Shown here: piece after piece, positions 14,501 to 27,100 of the stretch
How positions within the stretch are numbered: the first letter of the stretch is position 1
How the letters are laid out: every line of letters begins with the position of its first letter
NCBI RefSeq assembly: GCF_000699445.3
Contig: NC_067195.1
Coordinates: forward strand, 64,848,591-64,912,590
DNA length: 64,000 bases
From: Schistosoma haematobium
Taxonomy: Eukaryota; Platyhelminthes; Trematoda; Strigeidida; Schistosomatidae
Reading direction: 5' to 3'
Notes under the pieces: generated by a model
The model's database searches: none
Told to the model about the DNA's origin: nothing
The model's input: the letters and a program-made list of their open reading frames with translations, nothing else
Position numbers and translations under genes: made by a program

Positions 14501-17500
14501 GTGCCAACGTAAAAGTGTGGAATCAAATTGACAGGCTGATTAAAGAATTCCAGCTGTGTAGGCATATTTAATGTGTATTCAATATGAGGTTGATACCCCA
14601 CAAAGAGATTCGCATTTTGATACACATCTTTATGTGAGAATCCTACAGTTGATTATATATATAATTAACTCTAGAATTCTCACGTCTATAGTGATGAATA
14701 ACGGGATTCCATAGTATGGTGTTTTGTTAGGAGATGATCAATCGATTCAAATTACTCGGTATTCTCAGTTGATATTACTGAACGAAATAAATGTAACTAA
14801 ATAATTGACAATTCGTCCTATACAGAATTTAAAGACTGCAGAGAAACTGCTCTAAATACCTAACATTTCACTGAATCGCAACAACATTGTACCATAATTC
14901 TGAAACTAAATTCAAATATTTTAAAACGAGTATATCTATTCTACGAGTAAGACCTCTTGTTAAAGACGAAAACTTTTAAACTATGGTAAGTTCAATACTG
15001 TATGAAAGAATGTGAGCAAGGGATTTCTATCAAATTACACCTAAACAGATCCATTCTGATTATCTATGCAGAAGGATGAATTTTAAGCAAAACGCATACG
15101 ACAAGAGCTTCTCATGAAGTTTCCCTTGATGATTTAAGCAAGTGTTATAGGTAAATACTACTAATTGAGTTCTGAAATAGATTGTTTCATTTACCGTTTA
15201 TATGTATAAATATACCGTGACCTTTCACATTTCTATATATATCCCACTACTTCGTTCAACCAAAGATTTAGAACAAGACTCTTAGGTTCATAAATGACAA
15301 CTTTGCCACCACTTGGTTGTCAAAAATATCTACTCTCACTTTACTGTGGAGTAATAAAAAACGTCACATAAAATCTCACCTAATATTACACAAGGTGGGA
15401 TCAACAGGAAGATAGAACGATGTTTAGAATACAACAATGAAAGTTTACGGAAAGTAAATGAGTTAGAATAAGTAGAAAATAAGACAATATGTACTTGAGG
15501 TAGGATATGTCAACTAACTTTTTGACTCTCGTAATCTTACAAATAAAATCACTCAATGAGAAGCAACAATTACGTCACAACCCACGTAACATTTACTTTT
15601 AAATATTAAGAACGCGACTGGTTGAGTGTTTTTTTTACAAAACTACGTCTTCATATTATTTACTTACCTTCAACTGTAAGTAAAGATAACTCTGGCTAGA
15701 GCCCCTTTAAGGTTACCACCCGGATAAAGGAGGGTTGGGTATAGGTTAGCAACACCATCCCATAGAAAAAACGCTAACTACAAAAGTCATTTAAACCATT
15801 TAAACCTTGTCCTAAGAGTTTAAGGATCTTCCTTCAGAAGAATGATAGGACACATATTGAGGAAATCATCAAATTGAATCATGAGGCAAGGACTAATTTG
15901 GAATCCTAAGAGTAAAATGAAAAGAGGGAGATCATAGAACAGATTGAGTTGGGAATTAGAGGCAGACATCAAAACAATAATATTTGGAAACAACTGGAAA
16001 AGCGAGCCCAAAATAGAGTTGGTTGGAGAATTCTGACCAGCGGCTTGTGTTCTACTAGGAGTAACAGGGATTGGATAAAGGTAAAGATACTTCTTTACAA
16101 ATTTTTTGACTGTAGACTTCAGTAAACACCTAGAACCCTAAGTAGAAAAATTTATCCAAGAGACAACCACTAAGAAAATGATATTCCTTAGTATAAGATC
16201 AAAATTGATATTGTAATAGAGTATTTATAAAAACACATCAACATATGCTATGTTTTATCATGCAGGAATGGTACAAACTCCGATAACAATACGATATCAT
16301 GGTTCACAATAAAAGCGATTGGGATGACTAGCCGAAATCAAAAGAAAACATACCAAACATTAAATTTCAGATAGTTGCTACGGTCTCAACTGTTTAAAGC
16401 TTAAAGAACCAAACGAAATGAGTTATTTCATTTTAAAACATATCTACTTGTCCGATAGTTAAATATACTTCGGCAAAATGATTCACAGTAAACTACAGTT
16501 TGGACTTTGACTAGACTTTTTTCTCGTAAATCAATGAATGAATCGTCAGTTATTCACACCAAATCTTACAAACAAAACTAGTATATATTTAGTTTTTACT
16601 ATTTAGAATTTTTGGTGTTAATTTATCGCAAACATGTATTTGGTCAAGTGGTATGTTACTTAGATTTCTGAAAGTATTAAGATGAGATTTTCTAAATTTT
16701 GGTCCAAGTAATTGTGTTGTTGAACTCATCTACAATACAGCATATCCGAAGGTATGACTACCTTCCAGGAATAAAGAAAAATTATAGTCCCGGAAGCGTT
16801 ACCAGAGTGGATCTACATAAAACCCGAGGAGTGACAATAACTTTAACAGTCTGATATTCAAAACTATTCATAAAAGCAAAAGTACCGTATAATATTATAC
16901 ACATCGTATTATCGTGAATAAGCATTGTATGAAATAAACAGTCAACTCTTAGTCACTGCAAAATAGAATTATATCAGCGAAATATATGTTAATGTTTGCA
17001 GATAGATAACACAAACTATCCTTAGATCAACATGTAGACTATAAATTAGTCGAATATCTTCAATTTGCTTTGATGTTTTACATGACGAGCTTTAAGGAGA
17101 AATTAGCGCTTCCATAACGCGAAAGACATAATCAACTTTCATAATAAGAATGACCATAACTAATGACAACTAATCCACTAAGTATAATGTTCTGACTCTC
17201 AATACTCATTCCATTTTAAAAATCGAGGGACCAAGTGAAGCAGGCCTGAAGATTAATAACAATCAATTACTTCTTCACACTTAACAGTAACTGAGAAACG
17301 AAATCTCTCTTGACTTTGTTTGTATTACGAGTTTTTAAAGTTGTTTCGTCATTATATGATTCCCCTCTTCTACAAAATACCACTTCCTTTATAATGGAAA
17401 ACTACTGTGTTTTGTTGTGATGAAATCTATAAATAGATAGTCAGTAGTGTTACATATATGCTTATATGTTTTTTATTAACTGATTTTCCCATTAACAACA

Positions 17501-19110
17501 CTTTAATAGGCACACTGACGATAATTTAACTACAAACTTTTGTTACTTGAAAGAGACGAAGCAGCTTTGGTTTGTAATTTTACGTTCCTTGTAGAAAAAT
17601 AGTGAACTCATAACAATAAATCAGCTTTATCACACTTCAAAACCTTTCGTCCTACATCCCTGGTCATACCAGGTAGAATACGAAATGAGAATATAATGAT
17701 TTATTGATATACTGAAGGTTATTGGTTAGGAAACAGATTTTCAACAATAAAACTACCAATATTGAATGTTGAATTTATAAACTGTTCAATTAACATTAAT
17801 ATGGTCACACAGATTACATACACAGATAGGAAGGGCTTATTTCTTAAAACTTAATTAGTGCTTTTCTCTTTTGCAGTCAAAATCAAAACTGACCTTAAAA
17901 GTCGTTCTTTTGGCTTTCTAACAGCCAATGACTACTTAGGCTTAACAACACGTAAAATGAATTATGAAGACAGTAGTTTACAATTCCATTACGTGATACA
18001 TATAACTTCCAAGAGCTAAACAATTCAAAACATATAAGGCATCAATATTTTCTCAGTAAAACTCCATAACGACCCAACGTTGTTTATGATTGCATGGAGC
18101 CAAGAATTAAAATGTATGAGTTGTGGTCTATGGATGAAATATAATTAAAATATCAGGATTTGGAAACAATTTACACATCAGCTTAAGCATATGTAATGAC
18201 TAACGTTAAACAATGAATTATTTTAACTGAAAAGCCAGGACAATAGGAAGATATGAGATGAGATGTTGAAGCAAATAATGGTGAAAAAAACATTTAAAAG
18301 CTAAGAGATTTTCAGTCAGTCAATACATACCTCTTACCATTATTTAGAAAATGTCCCGATTCTGTATGATAAAGTAAATATGTTGAACACGAAAACAGCA
18401 GTTATGTGTGTTTGAACTTACAGTCCATCGTCGTCAGATTCACCATCTGCATCATCATCTCCACCTTCATCACGCCATTTTCGATAGCGCTCAATTAGCT
18501 CTTGCAGAAAAGCTGTTTTACGAGCCTTTTTAATAAAACTGTGACGTAGCAATTCATGTGCAGTTGGTCTCTGGAAAGAGATGAATTTGACGGACGTAAA
18601 AGCAATTAATGTACATAGAATATAAAACAGACTAAACTTCTACAGTAACGCACGAATAAGTTGTTTAAGTAACCCTAGATAGATAACAATCAAAAAGTAT
18701 CTGAAAAGGGATTTATACAAATACATACGATATAATTCTGCAGCAAGTATCCAAAATAAGAGATCACAGCCACAATACTACCAATGAATAAAAGTACTTA
18801 CAGTAAAGCAAATTAGGAAATAAAAAACAGTACAAAAGCAGGAGGCTGTTAATAAGGTACACAGGAACTTGACCACTTAGTAACTTATCGTTACAATGCG
18901 ATCGCATTGCAATACGTTTTCTAGCATACATCATTTCATTGAGTATTTTGAATGACTGATTTCATTCTCACCTATGTGGTGGGTCACTTGTTTCACAACT
19001 TGTGGTATCACTTCACATCACTGATATTGTTACTCCAGTCTTCATCCTTAACTTCTGATTAACATATCATGATTCGAAATTGTTAAAATCTAGTGAAACT
19101 CGAACAATTG

Positions 19111-19160
<50 letters not shown>

Positions 19161-22100
19161 TTGGTTGATGGGTTACAAAATTATTTTTACTTAAACCCGT
19201 AAAACCATAACTTGGTAGAGATAAACAGGTTACATAACCTTGTGTAATGAAAAACAAGCGAATGGTGGGTATTAAATCAGAAGAAAGTCTAAAAAACAGT
19301 AATTGCATAGCATTAATAAACAGAAAATTAACAGATAATCAAAACAGAATTAGAATTTCACTAGCTTCTAGAAATAGTGACCATCGTACCACATATAGAT
19401 TTACATACGAAGAAAAGATTGAAAAAAGTTTAAATTATTCAGCAATGTGGAAGCATATATGTTCTGAAAAAATTGAAGACTACTAACATGGAGTTGTAGA
19501 CAAACAACCTAGACAGTGGATGGAGTATGAATACAAAAACGAAGTAACATGAATAAAGTGAATCTATAAACATAATGTACGTTTGACTACTTCCTTGCAT
19601 GTGTTAAGTAATACATACAGAGAGCGCGTAAATTATAAGTAATATAACCACCAAATGGTTTTCGGACTATTTATATAATAACTAAAAGGAAATGAATACA
19701 ACCAGATAAATAATATTTTACATATTGGCGTTAAATAATTATTTCAACATCCGTTGATGAGCTAACAAAGTGTCATTATATTGATAGATGATCAATATCA
19801 TTGTGAAAATCAATTCAACATGAAGAACGGAATTGCGAGCACAAGTCAAACTGCTCAGTGAAGCCTTCTGATGTACGTGATTTATTTCATTTATTTTATT
19901 TGAACACATGGATATTGATACAAGGAGGCATCAAATACATATGCGCCACACAAATCAAATGTGATTTGTGGGGGGGCTGTGATACTGCCCGGGTGCCCAA
20001 ACCGAAGCAGGTGGTTTTCTTGAGGGGGCTACACCCGGGGCCTTCGGCCCAAAGGTCTGATCCACAAGACAGTGGAACATCGTAAGGAGATGTAGTCCTA
20101 TGGTAGCCGGTGACCAACGATGGGTTCATACGCCATTTGTTCACTCAGGATACTGGAGCCCATGTGCACCATTGGTTTGAAATCATGGTTTTCCAACTCC
20201 CCTAGGTGGACTTTCCGTGTCCACCGACCCAGTTAAAGCGCCGGACATTCGCCTTTCGTCCTCTCACTTTCGTAAACAACACCCCACCACGAGAAGGTAG
20301 TGAGTAGGACTTCCCTGGCAGAGGCTATATACGCGTGGCGATGTGAGAGCATTTCGAGAGGGAGAGCTGACTCTCCTCACTCTCGGCCCTACCAGGGCAT
20401 TTGTGGGCTCTAAAGCGTTTTGAATATTTGGCAATTTATCAACCGAAAGATAAATATATACGTATTTGTCCAAAAAATTGAGGGTTTACTTTAAAATGTT
20501 GATTTACAGTTCAAGCCAATCGCATATATATGATCAGACGCTGAATTGTAAAACTATAGTGCAATCAAAGCATGTAAAGAGGTCACCCGAATAATTATAA
20601 TCCGAAATTAATATTATCCTTGCCAAATAGTACAAAATTACTTAAATCTAACAATAATTGATTGTAAACATACTAAGAGATATTTTGTACGATTGCATGG
20701 ATTAGATTACCATACCACAATATGAGCAAACAAGAAGCAACTGTTTCGTGGTTTTAAGTTACTATCTATCCATAAAGAGTACAGAGTTGTAGTGATCCTG
20801 TTTATTACATTTAACAGCATTAGACAGGAATCACAAAAGACTAAAACATTGACGTAACTCAACAGACAAATACAGCGTACATTCACTAGGTTTAATGTCA
20901 CGGCAAAAATTAATAAACACGAAAAACACCCATTAAATAACACAAGAACAAAATCAGTAGACTAAATTCAAACGGCACATTAATTTGGGCAGATAGTGAT
21001 GATAATCGTTCCAAGAACCCACAAAAAATTTTGTAGACAGTTCTGAGATTATTAAGCTTTCTGTCGAGGTAGGCAGACATTGAAAATAGACAGAATTTGC
21101 ATAAACAATTATCACTGAATGGCTGTTCAATGGAATGATGATAAAAAGTGAAAATGTGAAACTCAGCTAATTTACTGAGTCGCCGTTCATTCAAAATGAG
21201 AATCTAGTCCTTACAGAAGGATCAAATTTGAAAACCAACACAGTCTACTCATTTTCAGTATAGACTGCAAGAATAACCAGAGTCCCAACAAAATGAGATC
21301 TGTTTGAAAATCATATGAATGTATTACGGCACGGAACACAAGGGAACAAAAAAAACGAATTCGTACTACATTCAGAAAACTGATATGACGAAAAATAATA
21401 CTTAGGAATTTTACAATAACCAGAAAGATATCAATATCGAACAAAAATAATTACTTTAATAACATAATCAAACAAATAACTAAAGACTTACATTTTCTGG
21501 AACTTTAGTCAAGCAGCAATCTACAAAATCTTTGAATACCTTACTAAAATCGCCAGTCAACTGAGGAGAAGGGTTCTTTGGGATAAGCATGAGAACACGT
21601 ATTGGATGTAGGTCAGCATTAGGTGGTTCGCCTTTAGCTAATTCAATGGCTGTAATTCCTGTAGACCATATATCTACCTAGAAAATCCAAAGGACAATTT
21701 ACAGTTTGTTATTAAATAAAACGTCGAGATCAATAAACAACCCAGTAATTTGTAAGTCAAATTTATTAAGCAGAAAATACAGAAAAAAATAGGTAAGTAG
21801 CGAAGATTATTTCAACAGTGACTCCTTAACGGATCCAAAACAGACCAAATGAGTAGCAAGTGTTAAAAGCTGTGTGATGTTAGTTCATTTTTATCATTGA
21901 AAACCCCTTTGCTGACAGAAAAGTACAAGCAACTCAGATAAAAAAAATAATTACGGTATAATGTCATGGTTTAAAGTGATTTCGTCGTTATCTGCAGTAA
22001 CACTTGAATAAAACTGCCATCCTCCAGTAAACAAATAAAATGCAATCAAATATCTGCAAATACACCAGCATCAAAGGAAAACAATCTAAGTGGTAATGAT

Positions 22101-24081
22101 CACTTCATTCGACACCGTTTGGTTAAAAAAAACCCTCAGAACGTGGTTGGCAAAAACATACGTAATGAAGTCGGAATACTGCATACATATACGAATTCCT
22201 TCGTGATCATTATTAAGGTATTCCTATCCTAGTAATAGAGAGATGGCTGTTTGGCGAGATTGCATCTGACTCTCAATACCTACCTTATACCTTACTCAAT
22301 CTTACTGAACATTATAGTTCATAACTTATGAAGTTAACCCTACAAGACTTGATGTTTTCCCATAACTGAGATTAGTTGTGACATTTTCTTCCTTAAGAAA
22401 TGAAGGTTCGACATCAAACTCACATGAAGGTTAGTGGTAATCGGGATGCAGTTAAAGTGAGGGACTGTCCTTCAAACTACCCTACCTACTGTTTTAGTCA
22501 CTTGGTCTGAGAACATTATGTGATTGTAGTGAGTTCCACTGACACCCAACTGTTTATTTCAACTATTTGGTAAGACTGAACATACTTTATTGTTGTCTGT
22601 CGTGGCTGTCTTCCCTATACGTATATCTCTCGTTGCCCACTATTGCCTACGACTATTCTGTGGACATTGTATGTCTAAATTGCTTACGATTCTTTTGGAC
22701 AGGATTTCAAGTATTTATTAGTTGACCAGAAACTACTGAAATTTACTAGAACTTTTGGTTTACATCGATAATAGAGGTAACAGCTGGTTTTACAGAAGAA
22801 TACAGATCATGCAAGGCTACCTCAGGATAGTCTTTTCATCTTTTGCTGAGCAACAAAATAGTTTTTAGTTAGATACATTTCAGTATTCAAAAGGAGCTTA
22901 AAAAGTTCTCTTGTTACAAAGTTGATGTGTCCCGCAGGACAGATACATGTGTGTTTGAACTAAAACATGACCATACTGCAGAAATGTGCCTCAAAAAGAG
23001 CGGCAGTTTCCTAACAAGCTTTTCCAGAAATAGATTATGACAATATGGTCTACCTGGACTCGCTAACACGATAAATCTTAAGGTCGAATATTGTTTCTTT
23101 TGGGCCTAAAACTGTTAGGGAAAAAATTCCTTATCTAAGTAGAGCTGTAGTATGTATCCAATAGCTTTTTTCGAGCTGAAAGAATAAAGCTTATATCTAA
23201 TTAATTTTAGCTTGACTAAATTTGTCGATATGGTCTTAAAAATTACCCGCTACAGCTACTGGATCTAAGTGCCTTGTCTTACGGAAAGGTCTGAAGGCTC
23301 TAGGTTAAATTTATGCTACATCTTATCCAGGTCGTAGTCAACAAAGTAATGCTCATAATGGAGCGGGGGCTTAGCAGTAAAGGCGTTGAACTTCCGGTTA
23401 CTAAGCTCCACGTTTGAACCCCGCTCCACCTACTTCGGTTTGAGAAGCCGGATAATATCACCAGCCCTCATACCCAAGTACCCGGTGAACGGGTTTATTT
23501 GTTTAGTTAATTATTCGTATGCAAAGAAAACGGACAAGCACCAGCGTCTGTCCCCAGTGTTGGGGATGGTTGGAAGAAAGTTAGGGGCGGCCGAACCAAA
23601 ACGTGGCATCAGTGCTTGAATTCACTAACTTTCAGTGTTAGACATGTTAGTAGATGCAGACTACGTGGTTGGGGTCCGCGTGACCATAGTAACCAATGGA
23701 TGGATATCTCTACATAAAATCTTTCTTTTATATATTATCACCATTGAGTTAACGGCTTCTATGAATCCGATGTTCGTCTTGCTGTGCTAATGGGGTATGG
23801 CAACTTGGACCGATGCATATATGTGCTTGATCCTACGTTGTGGTTGACTGTCTGTCCCTACTCTTCTGAATTTCTACATTCCAATTTCATTTCACAAAGC
23901 ATGATCTAATACAAATGTTGTCTAATGAAACCAATAAAGCGAAAATATCAGGAGCACGAAGTGAGCAAAAGTGATATCAATTCCAGGATGCTAAACAGAT
24001 AAGCATAAAGAATATGGTTAGACAAAAAGGGTTGAAATAAAGGAACAGAAGCATCAAGCATTCTTAAAATTACAAATTTAG

Positions 24082-24126
<45 letters not shown>

Positions 24127-27100
24127 GAAATTACTCTGACCCATCAATAGAGGTCATTAAACAATGTTAATGGTTGTCATATAGAGTCTGCACTTTACAA
24201 GCCGGCTAAGAACAGTCGACAATGACCCTTTGGACGTTATTTTGTCGTCTTTTAAATCCACTGTACAGCTGGGTAGCTAAAACTGAGCGTAACACATTTA
24301 AAATACCTCAGCGGACTCGGCATTCTTAAATAATGCCTAATATCAGCATTGAGAGACACATGAGATAATATCGACTGAATTCAGTTCAGAAGGGCCTCTT
24401 TTTAGACCAAGATTCCCAAAATCGAGAGATGTTGTTAAGAGTCTAAATAATCTAAGGTCAGAACGATTTGGTTATCCAACCAGAGCAAAGTTCAATAGTG
24501 TTCGCTCATGCGACATTTTTATCGAATTTGACAAAATTCGAACACTGGAATCCTTTACATCTAGTTTAGTGTTATTTTGAAAGACCAGGGACAACATTAT
24601 GTAAACTGTAACCGTTAGTACTGATTATGTAAACCGGAAAGATAAAGCACAGTAAGTGTATGAAAACAGAAGGAAATTTAGTAAACAAGGGGGGGTTGAT
24701 AGAAAACAAGATGAACCCAAGTCCTGTTAGATAAATGTGGGGAACGGACGTTTCTTGTTAGTTCATACATTGATAAGTTGCGAATTCCTATATATCCAGA
24801 ACGTGAACTAAGACTGATAACATTCTGCATTCGGAAACATGACCAGGGACCAAAGGTGAATTGCTTGAGGCCAGTTACATGAAACTTTTAGTGAATTCTT
24901 TTGGTTGAATTAGCCCCACATTAATAACTTATCGGAGGCAAAGAGAATCCGCTACTCAAACATGTGCTGGTTTTATGACTGAACATTTCTAACATCGGAC
25001 TATTTATTTAGACAAATAAACATTGGTACAAGGAGGCACTAAGTATATGTGCGCCACATAAATCATTCGATTTGTGTGAGGACTGGGATATTGCCCGGGT
25101 GCCCAAACCGAAGCAGGTCTATAGATGCTGATCATCCATAGGACACATCTTGCTCCGGTCACACTGGCATTCAATAGTACAATTTTACTGTAGATTATTT
25201 ATTTTATTTATTTATTTAAACACGTAAATATTGGTATAAGGGGGCACCAGATACATACACACCATAAAATAATAATGAGAATAGGGAGAGGTAAAGAATG
25301 TAAGGTGCGTGTAAAAAGAAAAAAAGAATAATAACGACCACAAATTAGTGTATGGTAGTAAAATAATAATAATGGGGGAAACAGAAAAATGCAACCAGAA
25401 AGAATTCCTTCAGTTAAAGAAGTTACGGTCACCTGTTATAAAGATGGTAAAAAGGGTTACAGCAGGATCGCCACTGGCTTCTATTCTGAGCCATAACTGA
25501 TAACGTCTCTAGCCACTGTGTTGCACCATCTCTAGGACCCCAACCAGGGAGTCGTGAAGGACCAACAGAAGCCAGTCCTGTGCATCTTTCTCTCGTACTA
25601 CAACACTTTACTGTAGAACTGATGATCCACTAATTTTAGTTTTACCGCACTCCAACACTTGACTGCAATGTTAGGACCTTGGTAAGGATTCCGGTCAACA
25701 TAACTCAATTATGTCGTCGCAAAAGGTACAATAGATCATCATGTTATTGTAGTATGGTCGCAGATTATAAAGACAGTCTCATCCTGACTATTATGAGACT
25801 GATAGTTTAGAATTTAGTCCTTAGTATGTATAATACTATTCAAGTAAGACGCCATTTGGACGTAGTCCTCTAAGTGACTTAAGTAGCAATATAACAATCT
25901 AGTGGGTGCATCGATACGACTTCAACCACCCAAAGGTAAAATGTTACTTAAGGACCAATCCACTCCAGTATCACAGAAAATGAAGTAGCAATGAGGGCTG
26001 ACCATGTGACAATCTGAATACTAGTAGTCCTAAGTTAATAAGTGACACATGATCACAGATGTGAAAACTTTGTCTGACTTGGATAACCAACAATATCCAT
26101 GGTTCAGCCTCAAACTTCATTTGCTTGTCAAGGGGCGAGTATACTATGCAAAATTTCGTTTTATATTACTCTGTCTATAAAACTTGATTTCTTAGAGCAA
26201 ATAAATACACCCGTTGCTAGCATTTGATTACAGGTATACTTGAACCTTTCCTTATAAATGATGAAACCATAGATTTAGCAATCCAGTGATCAAGAAGTGG
26301 GTACAAATTAGGGATGCCCGATTAGTGCATGAGGATGCAGCTATTAGTACAAGTTCAATACCTGAGAGCTTATGAAGGTACAAAGTATTGTATATGATTT
26401 CAGTACTTATGTGTTTATATATCATGAGAAAGAAAATTAAATTTGAGAAGTTTGGAACAAAAAACTATGAACCCTTTACTGTTCAGTCAGTTAGGAATTC
26501 CCGAATGCGAGTCGAATCCTTTGCTTTAAAAAAGGCCTTTACAGATGAATATTTGGGTGTTAAGTACTGTAGCAAACATGTAGACAGTCCTGAGAACAAC
26601 TGACCTTAAAATCATACGCATATCGCTGAATTAATTCTGGAGCCATCCAGAATGGGGTCCCCACAAAGGTGCCACGCTTAGTTATAGTTGAACTCAACTG
26701 ACCAGCGACGCCAAAGTCAGCCAATTTTACATCACCACTGTAGGAAAGCAGGACATTAGCAGCTATCAAAAGGCGAATAGTATACCAATTAATTAATTAG
26801 TTCCAGTGAAAACGAAAAATAAACTTGGAAAAGTAAAGCTGAATACGTGCCAATGTCAACAACATGAAGGATATGTAATGGTAATATGAATCAAGACGTA
26901 ATACAGAAACAGAATAAGCAAGCAAACAGAAATACTTAAATTGATAGAGTTGTTCACTTCAGTCTACTATCAAAATGGGAAAAGCCATTACTACCCATGG
27001 ACAAGTAGACATTGATAGGCTATCTATAATCAAAAGTGGACAAAGAAAGTCAAACTAACTGAGGTAGCTTATGAGAAGTGGAGTGCATAAGCAGATACTT

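Noticed and set aside
20707..21444. Three minus-strand ORFs in intron 4
   Set aside because: AT-rich, hydrophobic translations with no motif. They are typical chance frames.
25208..25432. Hydrophobic ORFs of 60-74 codons
   Set aside because: They lie over the 3' non-coding tail of an RTE fragment.
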